Made by a program: the position numbers and the translations under genes. This document shows positions 1-36,100 of a stretch of DNA of 64,000 bases, piece by piece. The DNA comes from Acridotheres tristis. Lineage: Eukaryota > Chordata > Aves > Passeriformes > Sturnidae. The notes beneath the pieces are model-generated. The model was not told the origin of the DNA and ran no database searches. It worked only from the letters and a program-made list of their open reading frames with translations. Numbering within the stretch: the first letter of the stretch is position 1; each line of letters opens with the position of its first letter. The stretch spans positions 9,586,501 to 9,650,500 of the forward strand of contig CM072891.1 in NCBI GenBank assembly GCA_037013685.1, given 5' to 3'.

Positions 1-94
1 TTTTTGATGGAGTGTATGTGGAGAGTTCTAGTTTTCCTGTAGAGCATTTGCACTGCAGAAGCAGTAAAGAACTGTGAAGATACCAGCAAAATAC

Positions 95-21954
<21,860 letters not shown>

Positions 21955-22178
21955 GGGAATCCGGCTTACAGCAAATGCTGAGAAACAGCAGGATCTTGCA
22001 AAATGGAAGGAAATTTCAGAAAAGGGGAAGTTGCTGTGCAAACCGTCTTTTCTGTCTGTGGGAAGCCTTCTAGTCAAATTTGCCAGCCAGAAAATTCCAT
22101 GTGGTTTTGCATCCTCTTAAAGGACAGTATTTTGTCATCAGAAGTTGGAATTTGTTCCTTGATGTGAGACAAGACGAT

Positions 22179-22184
22179 CAGCTG
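22179..22184. promoter_or_regulatory. E-box CAGCTG upstream of CAPN3
   Basis: CAGCTG, a typical MyoD/myogenin site, 225 bp upstream of the CAPN3 start codon and about 90 bp from the MEF2 site. Single E-boxes are common by chance; only the pairing makes it notable. Confidence 0.4.
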
Positions 22185-22273
22185 GCTCACTCCCGTACCC
22201 GAGTTGTATCTACAGCGTGCGTGTGTGCTGTCCTGTGTAAATGTCCAGAAGGGACAAGCTTTAACTGTGAAAT

Positions 22274-22283
22274 CTAAAAATAA
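22274..22283 (-). promoter_or_regulatory. MEF2 consensus site upstream of CAPN3
   Basis: Minus strand TTATTTTTAG fits the MEF2 consensus YTAWWWWTAR exactly, 320 bp upstream of the CAPN3 start codon. A MEF2 site with a nearby E-box suits a skeletal-muscle promoter. Function is inferred. Confidence 0.5.
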
Positions 22284-25200
22284 CTACATGCAGAGAGAGA
22301 GGGAAAATGAGAGGGGGCATTAGTCTCCTGTGCAGCTTGTGCCGAGGCCAGGCATGTTCCTGGGACAGCCTCTGTGTGTGGGCTGACTCCTGGTGCAAGC
22401 AGTTCATCTTTTCCTTAAGCAGAGGGAACAGTGAAACTGGAAGCTAAATCCCTGCTGGCTTGGGAATCTTATGTACTAAGTACTGCCAGGCAATGGTCCC
22501 AACACTACTGAAAGAACTGCTGTACTTGACTTGTTTCTACCCTTAGTGGCAGAAAAGATAGAGACACATTTTTACTACTAGAGAAGATGATCAGAAGACA
22601 CTTCTAATGGTGAAAGAGGTGCTATTTGATGCTACTGAGGTCAGGTCAATACTTGACAGCTGGTTTTGGTTCCTCTGGAGAGCAGCTTGGCAAAACTAAG
22701 ATTCACCTTGTAATAGATAACTCCCATAAAAAGGCAACTTTTTATATAGGGGCTGAGAAGTTTATAGAGCCTAGTGTGGAAACTGGGCCATTCTCTGTAT
22801 GTTAGGATATACCACAGTTAAAGGAAACATCTGACTCTGCACATTTATTTTTTCACACAACAATGGGATAAGGGACAGATTCATAGCCTCTGTGAGCAAA
22901 AATCTAAACATATATTGCTTTTCTCTGTAACCCTGTCCTTTAAAAGGTGGCAATATTTATACGTCAAGAAAAGCACAAAAATATCCTGATTTTTCTTTAT
23001 TGGGAAGTCTTCAATCACAGGTGACATCAGTTTTATTTTTGCATAATGATACTCATTTCTGGCTCACATATACATTGCTGACCTTCTGGCCTAGGGCTAT
23101 GGCATTTTCCAAAGCACTTTTTTTTTTTTTTTTGGCTTTCTCAGCCATTTGCTCAGTTTACACATGTAAAATCAACAGTACAGTGGACAAACGCTAAAGC
23201 TCATTAAAGAAAACTCCCCTAGAGAAACTTTTAAAGAAGGTAATATATAGTTGGAAAGCTTGACTAACCTCTAGGAATATTAATCATCAGTCTTTTAGGC
23301 CATTTAGGTGGCCTAAATCCTTTTCTTTTTATCATAGATGCAAGCCTTCTTGCACCAACTGGGCAATTGAAAAAGAGTCAAGCATCTGTGAAAATAGGAA
23401 TGCAATGGCTTTAGGGTGGGTTCTTCAAATGCAGAATTGATGACTTCCTCATTACATTTATATGCAAGGATTGCAGATCTCATACTTGACACTACATTGC
23501 AGGACAGCTTGGCAGAGCCACGTGTCACTCTTTGCAGGATATGCAGATAGTGAGATGCAAGGGCCTTTCACTGCACAGCTCGGCAAAGTGCTCATTTTGC
23601 AGCCTGTGCATACGTTTTTTCTTTCATATTCTCCCTTCCTGCCCAGTATAGCAATGCATATCTTACATACAGAGTTCTGTTTCTGGAAGAATTGTAGGGG
23701 TATGACATTTGAGAAACTTTCTGTTGGCTGCTGAGGAGGAGGATGTGGATTGGTTCGTTTTGTTTTTCTTTTTTATTGGGAAGGTCAGCAAGTGCCAGGC
23801 TATGACCTGCTGCTACTGTGAGAGCTAGCAGATCAGCCAGTGCCTGCATCTAGAATGGCAGAATTTTCCTTTCAGGAAAAGGAATGAAATCTTGCAATTT
23901 CAATGAGGATTGTTTGGGCAAGCTTTGGTCCATTTCCCTGCACTTCTTAGCATCCCGTTCACTTTTAGTGTTTTCATTTGGTTTTGGAATTTCCCCCCCC
24001 TTTTTTTTTTAGCATTTCATTTCCTTAGAATCTTCTCTACACTCTTTTTTAAACTTTCTTCCTTGATTTTAGTATTTATTTAGAGTAATTTTGGCAAGTT
24101 TTCGTGCTTTTCATTGCCCCTCACTTAATCTTGCTGCATTTGGTTGTAGTCACTCCATTTCCAAATTTTCTGGTTTTTTTCAGTTGCATTTTAATGTATC
24201 ATATCTCCTGTCCAGAGGGTTTGTTAGACTTTGTCTTCTGATTTCAAGATTTCACTCCCCTTCCTGAAAGGACTTCTCACTTCTATGCCAATGTTGCTCT
24301 TTATGTGTGCTCAGGAGTTACACTTGTTTAAAATACAATTCCTCCTTTTCTTATTTCTTACTGGACAGATGGCTTTGTTATGTAGAGTTTTGGTCTTTTT
24401 TAGAGGAGTTCGTAATAAAAGACAAACAGTGTTTTTAAATAGACACAATTTTCCATAGAGGAGAATGGATGTGCTGTCTAATACAAACAGCAAAACAAAT
24501 TTTCAGGAATTAAATCCTTTGTGTGATGGAATTTACTGCAAGCAGAAGTACCCAAATAGCTGACCTGTTCAGAGAGTAACAATGAACTAATCTTTAGTGA
24601 ACTAACCTAAAATGTTAATATTGCTATTTAATTTGTATGAAGTTTTCTCTCCAGTTGTTTTCATTAATTGTACTAAGTTATTTCTTTTGTAAAGGTATAG
24701 TAAAAAGTTATTTCCTCATTTATGGCATAAATATGTGGAAAAATACGTGATCAATGTAAATCCTATTCTTTGAAATTTATCAGATCTAAAGACACAACTG
24801 CTAAGATTTTCAACAAGTAATTGCTACCGAAATCCACAGACATTATGAATTTCCTACCACTGAAAATCTGACCCACGAGTACTTATTATGGTGCAGATAT
24901 CTTACCAAGGGCCAGAGAAAAAAAGCAAGTCATTCACTTTAACCAGATACTCTTGGAAGAATACTCACTAGTGATTCTTAACAGTAGAAAGAAGGTTGGA
25001 AGGAAAAAGGCATGTAACTTGCTTCATTATTACTTTATTTCACTTTACAATTTCAGAAATAGTAGTTAAAATATTTTATTATATTACCCCAGAAAATAAC
25101 AATATCCTGTCAGAAACACTGCTATGCTTAAACATAGTAAGAAATCATCAATCAAAGCTTAGAAGTTGATAGAAAAATAGGGTCTGTCTCTCTTTTCACA

Positions 25201-26941
25201 GATGAAAAAGCTTTATTTGCTGCTGTTCTACCTGGATTAACACATTTGCATTAAGCACAACAGTATTTATGCTGCCAGTTCCTGGAGTGGAGGCTCACAC
25301 TGTCTCCTGGAAGGTGCTGAGAAACAGCTCTGTAGAATAAAAAGAAGGAAGCTAAGGGTCTGGTGGGGAACAAACTACGCTTGAGTAGTCCAGAGCAGAT
25401 TACTCAGTTCGTTCTCATGCTTGCTATTCCCAGAAATCTGCCCTGCAGAGGACAAACAGCAGCAGGTGGGAATGTCAGGGGGGATTAGCAATGTTATGTT
25501 ACCTTTAGCTGGCAAAAATGGTGACCATCCTTCTCTGTTTCCTACAAGTTAATTTATTGATGTTTTTAGAAAATACGTCCTTATCTTACTGAAACCAATT
25601 AAATGAACTAGAAATCCAGAAAAACCAGAAACCCAACTGATGGCATGTTCAGGTTTGACTCAAAGCAGAACTGGTTTCAAAATAATATAGCTGACAAGTG
25701 TAGCAAATGGAAAAGGTAAACAAACCCTGCAGAGCAATGGCAGCCTGTGAAAAGAGATACGGAAAAGCCTGAGGGAACAGGCAGGATGTAGTCAATGTGG
25801 GACTCAGGATGTCTCTGTTTTGCAAGCAAAGCAAGCATCAAAACACTCCAGTTCTGTTTGCAGAGATGGTGGGAAAAGAAGGCAAGGGAACATTAGGCCG
25901 AGTTGCAACAGAAAGGAGAAATAAGCATAAAGTGAGTTGCTTAGATGCAGAATTAATCCCAGTAAAATTAAAATTTGCTTCATAAATGCCTAGCTCAAAT
26001 CTCAGCCAGATACTAAAAACTGACACGACTAAACCTTGTGTAAAGGCAGCCAAAACCCTGCAGGTCTTGGAAGATGTGGAAAAGCATAGCTCCTTCACTG
26101 GGCTGGCTTTAATCAGTGACATTCAATCATCAATGCCAATTCTTTCCTAAAGGAAACCTTTTTTTTTAAGTAGTACTTGCAGATGGAGGGGAGCAGTAAC
26201 ATGGAAACTGTTTTTATGTGAGTATAGCTGCTATCCTAAGCCAGTACTGCACCTATGAGGACCTGTGCCTTTTTGAAATCCAAGTTTCAAAGCTGGCTGT
26301 TAGGGAGCCTTCTGCACCACCCCATAACTGTCTTCTACTATTGCACAACTGACAGGCACAAGCTACCCAACCCTCACCTCCAGTGCCTGAGCTGTTTGGC
26401 TGAGCCTGCTGTTTGCTTTCCTGTGCAGACCAGCTAATTTTGCGTTGTCATAAGGACATAAGGAAAACAGAAGTTTCTGTGATCACACTGGCTGGCTCCT
26501 TCTGTGTTTGTTTTCAGAAGGCAGCTGGCAGGCAGAACTCTGGTGATAACCTCTGTGTCTGTCAGACCTGCTGATGCTGCTTGTTGAACTGGCCCAGATC
26601 TCCTCAAGTGCTCCAGTCTCTGAATAGAGGGATTTTCAAATACATTAAGGCCTGTGCCAACAAGCCACAGTCTCACCCTATCAACTCATAGTTTTTTATT
26701 GGAAGTGAAGGCAGAACTGAAGCTTAATGCCTAACTGAAGCTAGCCTAATGCAAGTAGTATTTAGCTTATTTTCCCAAAGATACAATCCTAGTGCTATTA
26801 CTTTTGCTGAACAGAAAAGTTAACCAAGTCCAAATTAGTACTTTAACAGAAAAGTTGTAAGAAATGTTAGTCTGGGTGTATTGGTGGAAAATATGTTTGT
26901 TGATTTAACTGGATTCAAGTGAAAATCTGAAGTCCTCCCGG

Positions 26942-26947
26942 TTTATT
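26942..26947 (-). terminator. GANC: GANC polyadenylation signal AATAAA
   Basis: AATAAA on the minus strand, about 50 nt past the GANC stop codon; would give a very short 3' UTR. A second AATAAA lies at 26695-26700. Confidence 0.5.
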
Positions 26948-26995
26948 TCTCTCATCCTTGCACTGAATGGTTTCTCTGAAGAAGTTGCTTTCCTT

Positions 26996-27105
26996 TCAGC
27001 TGATACAGATCTCCCAGTCAGCATCAACACTCAGGGCTAAGTTTTCCAGTGTCAGTGCAGAGGTCTTCGTATCATACGTGAAAACCACTTCTTTTTTTTT
27101 CCCAT
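26996..27105 (-). CDS. GANC: GANC exon 24 (residues 879-914 and stop)
   Basis: 110 nt ending [11 protein letters not shown] and TGA; C-terminal beta domain. It contains a run of nine A (GGG then AAA AAA AAA, residues GKKK), read in frame here. Acceptor TTCAG. Confidence 0.93.
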
Positions 27106-30100
27106 CTGAACAGGATAAGAGAGTTTTCTATTTAATTTAAGAAGAATCCTTTTCAAACACAGTTACACATGACTCTCTACAGTTCTTAGTTCTGACTGCC
27201 CCTGCTACTGGTGGAAAGGATTGATTAAAAAACAAATACAAGTCTAATCTTCCCAGCACACACATAAGAATGCAGTGGAATAAGAAAGTAATTATTTCTT
27301 TTTTTCTGATCTTTCAAACTATGTAACTACTCAAGGATTTTTCTGTAAAAATAACCCTGGTTTCTGCACAGGTGTGTTCCTCCAAGTACCCTTGACAGGT
27401 GGAGGCAAAAAGTCCATTTCCCCACGACTCTCAAAGTGAAGGGACATGCTTGGAAAGCAACCAAAAATTTTAAGCCCTTTCTGTAGATGCTACTGCCTAT
27501 CCATATGGGATACCTCACAACTTCTAGAGATCCCCATATAGTCAGGAACTCTAGAGCTTCTAGATGAGCACGGAAACAGAAGAGTAAATCTGGGTTTGTC
27601 TGCAAGTTTCCTGTTCTAGACTAGGCAGGCTGACAGACCTGAGCAAATGGGCCTTCTTTTGAAGTGCTGTCTCTGCTCATGTTCTGTGCAGGACCGTGTT
27701 GTCTGAACGTGTTCATTCCAAACCACTTTTACTGATGTATTTATCATCTTTCAAAGTCAGTGTTCTTCAGTTCTCCATGTAATCTTAGCTAGTTCCTTTC
27801 ACTAAATTCTCTCCTTGATATAAAAAAAGCAGCAAAGCAAACTGAACAAAGAGGCTTCCTATGCTGTAACACTTCCTTTGCAGACCTGTCAGTTTGATAC
27901 CTCTAGTGAATGGCAGCAGAGCATTAGAATTTTAAAAAACTGTAGTAAAATAGAAATCAATTCATTACCCTTGGAACTGGCTGCCACAAAAGCGGGTTGC
28001 TTTCCAAATCCCAGAATTATCACCCGTTCAACTACACATGTAGTGTGGTATTGTCCACTTTCATCTACGCAGCTGAAAAAAGAAAATTATTTCATATATA
28101 TATCACTTTCTTTCCATCATTGTAAGTTCAGTATCACACAAATATTATTACTTCGGTCTCATCCTGAAAGCTAGCAATTTAGCTATGTTTTTCTTTTCTC
28201 ATCCTGAATTTTTAAGCCTTTCAGATTTCATATTCCAGATAAAGAGATTTGAAGTATACTTTTAAGTACGTTATATAAGCTAAACTAGTTTTGTTCTGTG
28301 TTAAATTTTGTCACTTTAGGACCAACTCTTGCATATTTTTGAAGCTTGAAGGACTAACAAACATCTGTAGAATCATCATTTATGCACTACACAGCCCTCT
28401 GTGTAACATACCTCAACAGTAACAGTGTTACAGTGACATATTTGGCATCTCTTTCCTTACAAGCAGCTAAGGATCTCTTTGGCTTTCAGGTTTTGTCACT
28501 GAGCCTTTGCAGGTGGTATTCCCTTGTGCCTCCTTTCAAGTGCTTCTCTTCATGCTAAATACACGGTGAATGTATTGACTGCTTTGGGAGACTGCAATGG
28601 TGTGGTTTTGGTTCCCAGACAGAAGCATTGAGTATCTCAGGTTGGAAGGGACACATAAGAATCAAGCCTAACTCCCTGCTCCGTGAAGGACTACCTAAAA
28701 CTAAACCATGTGGCTCAGAACATCATCCAGATGTGCTTTGAACTAGGAAAGGCTTGATGCCTTGACCAGTTCCCTGGGGAACATGTTCCAGTGACTGACC
28801 ACTCTCACTGCAAAGATTATGTCAGAAAACAAATTTTAGAAAATATGAACATTCCAGGTGTTGCCTACTTGCAAATCTCCCAATTTATCTTTTTTGACCT
28901 CTGATAGGTTTTTGCTCTTTCTAAGGCCTTTCTTTATATTTGTGTCAATCTGCAGAATCTCGAGTTTGACTAAACAATATAAGACAGCTCAGTATTTCAT
29001 GTGTTACTGCCTTCAGACTTATGTAGAACACTGTTTACCTCTGCAGTATTAGGACAGATTCAGCACACTCTTGGATTTCACTAAGCAATAGATGAGACTA
29101 ATACTGCTATATTTGTAAGAAGGCTTCATGAACTAGAACAACCATTTTCAGTGACAGTGTGTTGGGGGCTTTTGTCCATAATTGCTGTTACCTGGAAGAG
29201 AGAATGTTCTTGTGGAAAGTGAATTTCCGATACAGGAACTGTTTCTTGTGGAGATATTGAAATGAATGCCCATCATCTACATAGAGCTCACCTATGGCAC
29301 AGCCCTGTGAAACACACCAGACAGAGCACAAATTAACAGCAGCTTCTTGTGTTGAATAATGAAACTGTCTTACTATTACTATTATCTAACTGTTATGCTT
29401 CATATTGAAGGTGTTTATTTTTCTTTAGTGATTTGTATCCCTGGAAGGCTCAGGCAATCCAGCTCTGAGAGTGCTGGACATCCTGGTTTTGTAAATTGAT
29501 GCAGGTGCCACGTGTCACCTCTTCATTAGCAAAGACAGTTGTAGGACTCTGTGCCCAAGAGGAAGTTTGTGGCCTGCTCATTCTCTGCTCCTTCCTCCAA
29601 GGAAGTAGACAAGGGCTGAAAAAGGTCAGAAAAATGTTCTGCCTCTGCTGTGCTCAGAGGGAACAGTGGGGGACAGATTTGAGAGCACAAGTAGAGAAGA
29701 GCCATTGGGCACTCAAATGTAGATTGCCATTGTGCTGATTGAACAGGCAGCAAGGGCCTGCAAAGATCAGATGGAGTAGAAGACATCTTTGTAAAAATGG
29801 AATGCTATCTCAGAGTACCTCTGTGTCTAAGGCCACGTGAAGCTCATAAGAAACATCTATCATCCATTCAGTGGATTTTCCAGCTGTGGTCTTCAGTGGT
29901 ATCACAGTGCCTCCCCGCTGGAATATAGGAATCTACAAAAACACAAGGCCAGGGCAGAAAGGTTCCCGTACTCTGATAATTTTAACAAGGATCAGAGATA
30001 ACGGAAGTATGCTCAAAACTTAGAAATGAACTTTTACCACAAATATATAAAGAAAATTATTCAACTAACAATAGGGAATAGTAGTGACCTTCTGTATGTA

Positions 30101-33100
30101 TATAAGAAAAATAATTTTCCTTGGAAAAGCAAACCTTGCATCACCTCACTTCACCACCAGGACACAGTAGTGTTCAATCTAACAATAAAGGAGATGTGAC
30201 TTATATACAAAAGCTATTTTACATTTCTACAAGGAAATTGAACTGTAACTTTCTGGTTCTGAATATTGATAAAACATAAGTTCAGTTTTTTTTTCTGCTC
30301 CATGAAAGTAGCATTTTAAAACAAAAACATACATTCTCCAGTGTTACTGGGATCTTCATTGGGCCTGCATCTTCCATTCGTTTAAATTTTCTGAAATCAT
30401 ACCAAATCTAGAAAAAATGAAAAAAGAATGAGCATAACACATATGCCAAAATCTGTTCCCTCTGCTGATGCAGTTACTGTCCTGATTAACCTCTCACTAT
30501 TCCAAACAATCTGATATGCAAGAAAAAGCATTTATTTTTAAAAGAAATGACTTTCTGGATGAAAAGAAAAAATTATCATTTCTGAAGCACAAAAATAATC
30601 GGAGCTTTTTTACAGTTTAATGTAGAAATGTATGCACAATGTCTTGTAAGTCTTAAAGCATCTGGAAGTGAAAAACACTGAAACAATTTTTAAATTTTAT
30701 TTTTTTTAAATCTAGTTCTTGAAAAAGCATATTTGAAGTGAAAATTAACAACAAAGCTGCTAATAACAGGTGACAAGAGAGGTGCATCTGAATCTCCCAC
30801 GCACCACACTTGCCAGCAGGTTTAACTGCTTTAAGTGTGCCAAGCACTCAGTTGCCACAGAGATCTTGATGAAAGTATTTTCCTTAACTTTTCTGGAAAG
30901 CCTAGTCTGTTTTTCTCCTTAAACTGAGAAGAATTCTAAGCGTCCTCAGGTGCATTAGTGGAGTCACAAGGTTCTGCATGGTCTCATATCATACACTCCC
31001 TTTTGCTGCTTACTCTTTAGCGTCTCAGGCTTTCCCTTAGCAGCTGTTTTCCCCAAATCATTTCCCTTCCTCTACTTCATAGCTACTGTAGCTAAATGCT
31101 CTTTTTAGGAGTGGACCACTGTACCATCCTGTGGATAAATACCTTTACTTCAGAGAGGAACTGCTCTCTGTAAGTGTCAGTGTTTGCTATGCATGTCCCA
31201 GGCTACTGAGGCTGATCTTTGCTTGTTAAAATTTTCCCTTCTCACAGTTTCCCCTCTCATTTCCGTTTGACCTTTCTTCAAAGTTCCCTTTTTCCCCACA
31301 TAAAATGAGAAGTTTAACCCCAAGTGAAATATATGAGGAAAGTATATTGACATTGTTGGCAAGCTGTTTCATGGTGATTGATGAGACACGGCAAGCTTTG
31401 AATGGAGATTTAAACTGCAGGCGACTTGAAATTTGTGCAGCAGCTCTTGGAAATGCAGGAAAATAAATTTACTGTGAGCCAAGCAAGCAAGGCATTAAGA
31501 TGGAAGGAAGGGTTCAGAGTGGAACACCATGGCCAGCCAAGACTTGCCACAGCAGCAGTCCTCAGCAGTTATTAGATGGGGAGCTGGAAGGTTCCTGCAT
31601 AAAGCATTTCTTTGGGCTGAACAGTTGAGCAATTCATATACATCCTTACCTCCCCCGACCCTGGAAACAGAACTGTCACTGTCTTGGCCTCTTTCTCTGT
31701 GACTGGATGCACCAACAAAGCATTTCCTGGAAAAAAACATAAACATGGCTATGGTTCTCAAGGCTGCATCTCCCTAAAGCAGAACCTCTGTGCTTGGGGT
31801 TGTCAACCTGCCACAGACATTTCAGGAGCTTGCTTGGGCATGTCATATGCTTAGGTTCACTTTCTGTTGAAGGAAAGGCCTGTGTAGTGGGCTGATGGCT
31901 GACTGACTTCAGCAGCCAGCCACACCACAGAAAAAACCAATCATGTTTGTTTACTACTGCCATTTTTAAAGCAGACTGTGATCTTAGCTGCTCCACTGAA
32001 CTTGATGTTTCAGGTCAAAATCAATCATGTTTTTTCAAAGTGACTAGTGAGATACAACTGAGTTTTTGCATCTCCTATGTCCTCTTTTTTCAAAGTGCTG
32101 TTAAAACTAGGTCCCTTAAAGAGGTCTCAAGTTCTATATTCAATTACAGTTTTTTCAAGTCTTGGGCAGTGTTTTTATGTTTTCTTTTTGTCATGCAACA
32201 CCTCAAAAATATTTAACTCAAATTCCAGAGAATAAGACACCTGCTTACCCAGCATGTACTCATTTTCCACATCAAAAGTTTCCATTTTCCCTGGAAACTC
32301 TATCCAGAGAGACCTGTAGAAAAGAAAGATAATGCAACTCAGTTACATTTTTCCTGTCCGATCAACCTGTTCAAGTCCTTCTGACATTTTCAGGCTCTAC
32401 TTTCTCCCTCTCTTTACAAGGGATACTTATCAAGAACTGAAGATTACTCAAAGTGCCCCTTTGAGTCACTGCTGAGGGTCCCCAGTACAGCATGGGTTAA
32501 GACACTCCAGTATACCTATCTCTACATCTGTGGCCTCGTTTTCTTCCCTCCTGCCTTCTTCCTTACAACCTTGCACTACATCTACCTTCCTTCTATCAAA
32601 GGAGAGATGAATGAGTCTTTGTGTCCCAGTCTACCAGCAATGCTGGCCCCTGATGAGCTGGTTCCTGCAGCACAGTCCTTCCTGTTCTTAACAGCTCCCT
32701 GCTGCTTTTATATCAAGTCTTCTCCTGGCCACTCCTGAAAAACCTGCACCAGAAGCTCATTTTCAGTCTTTCTCAAAAAATGGTAGTGTAATAACCATCT
32801 GGTTACAGAACAGGAGTTCTATATTTAAAGTTTAAGAAATTATGACAACAATAGCTTGTTAAGAGAGAGGGTCTGGGTTTCCCTACACAAAAGCCTGGCT
32901 CACCTGCTCACTCACAAGCATCCACTTGTTCACTGCAGCCCTGCTGCTCATGTGCTTCCTAATGAGACACACTTTCCATTCTGCTTGTCTCAGTGAGAAA
33001 AATACACTTCCTCTCTAATTCTGTACCTACTGCAGCAAACTTAACACAATGGAAGTGTGATTTAATACTGTGGGCAGTTCACATGTCAACAAAAGCTTCA

Positions 33101-36100
33101 TTTCAAGAAAGACAGAAACCCAGTCTATGTGAGTGCATAAAACAGGTGCATTTACATCTATATACGTGCAGACAGACACACTATGTCTGTAATGCCAATT
33201 ATCTTCATAACTCAAACTACTCAACCCTTGTCAAAAAGATCTTTATGTTTTTAAAACTTATGAGATGTATCTGCATAACAAAATATAAAGGTAAAAAGAA
33301 CAGTTCTAGGGCAACCACAAGCACACAGATTATAATCTATACCAGGAAGATTAATGACATTCATCTCCTCCTGGAAGAAACGCTGCATTCAGTTCCATAG
33401 AGGTACATTTCTAAGAGGTTAGAGACCAACAGAACAAATAATTTATTTTCTAGTTTCATTTCTGTTCTAATTATTAAATTTTCTACTAAAAGGAACACTA
33501 TAAGGAATACTTTAGAAAAAAAGATAAAACTACTAATATGAAATAAGCTTTTATAACAATAACAATTAAGCAGTAACAAATATTTTCATGAGAGGCGAAA
33601 TGGCATTTGCTTTTCTAGATCAACAAGTTCAGGGTCCATTAAGCACTGTTTTATGTACTGGTTGGACTACTACCTCTTGGTCTTTATCATGATGAAAAGT
33701 CTGAAGTCCGGACTACTTTAGGAAGTTGAAAGACTGCGATGTGTTTACTGAATTAGTGCGTTCCAGGTGTCATTTGGGAAAAAACTCAAAACATATTTTT
33801 TTCTCTGAGAGCCCTAACAAAGCTTGCAGAATGCATGAAAAGAGAATTCAGTATTAGAACTTTTGTGCATTTTTCTCCCTTCTAAGAGCCAAATAAGCAA
33901 CTACAAAATTAAGAGGTGGTAAATTTAACTTCCCTTCTCCAAGTAAGCTCCTGCAGATACCCTCCAGGCCTCCTGACTCGTGCTCTTACCTCATGACGGG
34001 TTCGGCCGCCGTGTGTGCCCGATAGAACAGAGTGTATAAGTAGGGCAGGAGGACGTAGCGCTCTCTAATGGCTCTCCTGATGATCTGCGTGTTCTTCTCC
34101 CCAAAGAGCCACGGTTCACGCCGTTTGCTCTCCATGTTAGAGTGACCTCTGAAGAAGGGCTGGTAGGCTCCTGCCTGATACCAGCGAACAAGTAACTCTG
34201 GCTCTGGATCTCCAATAAACCCTCCCACATCAGCTAGATATTGCGCAGACAAATAAAAATACAGTTTTGGAGATTGCTCTGGAAAACGTGAAGCTGTCCT
34301 CTAGTAAACATTCCAAGTGTATAAATCCATGCATTTCACAGTTTGTTCTGTTGGGCAGCTGCTTGTCCAAATAAGAGTAAAAAACCTGGGGTGACAAGTT
34401 ATGCTCTGGAAAAATTCTCAAGAGAGGTTTTGAAGGCTGAGTGAGTGACTTTCCCATCATTCACAGTGATGCTGTGAACAGAACACCACCTGAGGACTGC
34501 TGCTCCAGATGGGACACAAACACTGCACAAAAATTAGTGGAGACACGATTATGAGAGCCAGGTTTCAGGCTTCTGAAACCAGACTAATCTGTGAAACCAC
34601 CTGGAAATGCACAGGGCTGTTGAGCTTTCCACTGTCTGTGTTGAAGTCTACCTTGGGAATACAAGCTTGGTGGCAGCATTTATGCACAGTGAGAAACACA
34701 TTACCTCCACAGAATGAAATCCCTGCCATGTTGATGGTAAGAAGCATTGGAATGGATATTTTCAAGTAACTCCATTCTGCTGTGTTGTCTCCAGTCCACA
34801 CTGCCCCTGGAAATAGCCAGTTTCAGCATTATGCAGGAAAATTGAATGTTTATCTCAGTTTATGCTTGCAGTTAAGGAAAGAAGACAAGAATAATAATGA
34901 ATTTTATTTTTTTCTTTATACATTCATGCTCCTGAAATAGGCAATAAAAGCAGATATTGGTTTGTCACAGGACACAGGTTGCTGTTCTACTTTTGACTCA
35001 TACACACCTTGCCAGCCTTTCCTGATTTTTTTAATCACTTGCACTCTTATGAGCTTACCACATTAGTATTTCTAAGACAGTTTCTGTCCTTTCCAGACTA
35101 CTATCCATCAAACTTAATAGAATAAAGCAGCATCCAGCTGATCCTTACTTACCATACTTCTGTGATCCAGCAAAGAAAGATCGTGTGAGGACAAATGGTC
35201 TCTCTTTTCCTGAAGAACGTCGGATGAGCCCTTCTGCAGTTGCCATTTGCTGAAAATCATGAATAAAAAATTGAGGAAGACAAACCAATGGTAGTACATT
35301 ATTATGGTAGTAAGGCACAGATGATGCCACATTTTCTTGTGACCAATCACAGCTTATTTCAAATACTACAATATCCAGCAGAGTTTCAGGTTATAGAATA
35401 GCTACTACTGTGTGAAGTACTACATGGCACACACTCCATATGAGTAACTGCTGTTTGTGTCTCCAGATACTCTACCTGATAGAATCCGTAGAGGTTGTGC
35501 ACTTCCCGATGCTCCCAGTTGTTGTAGTGCACAGCATCTTTCTGCATTGTTAGTTCGGCCCCCTTGAAGACTGAAGGCTCATTCATATCATTCCATACAA
35601 ACAGGATATTAGTGGATGCCTGTGACACAAGGTTGCAATTAGGTCATGACAGAGCCAACTCTGTGACTTTGAGTGTATATCTCAAGTGGGTGTCAGGCTA
35701 GTCTGGGGTATGAGTAAAAACATCAGCATAAAAGCAAGACTTGGTAATTACACTTCTCAGGTCACTTGAAAGCCCCCAGTCATTCATCTCATCCCTCTTA
35801 GAGGCCCTGCTAGTCAGGGTAGATGCCTGCAAGCCCACTTGGTCTTTGCAATTCTTACAAAACTCAGTAGGCACTTGCTATTCTGGTGAGGGAAAGGAGG
35901 CATGGAAAAGGGAAGTATAAAACAGCCATGAGGAAAAATCAGAGAAGGCCAGAGGTGAAAGCTGGAGAGGAAAAGCAGCATGGGAAATCCCTACCACGTA
36001 CATCTACAAGGGAAGTGATTTCAACAACTCTGCTGCAAACCAGAACTTTGGAGCAGGGTGAGGGGAACTGGAGGTGTGCAGCAATGGTCACCTGGACACT

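Larger units (their letters stand above)
21955..26995. other. Region between CAPN3 start and GANC stop
   Basis: About 5 kb. The left part holds the CAPN3 5' UTR and promoter (transcription start not located); the right part holds the GANC 3' UTR. Low-complexity tracts only: poly-T near 23119-23134 and T-rich sequence near 24000. No gene, RNA or transposon recognised; all open frames are short and random-looking. Confidence 0.7.

Noticed and set aside
22018..22077. Upstream in-frame extension of CAPN3 before MPTAIN
   Set aside because: The frame stays open to 22077, but there is no in-frame ATG upstream (it opens at TTG), and the human protein starts at the MPT position.
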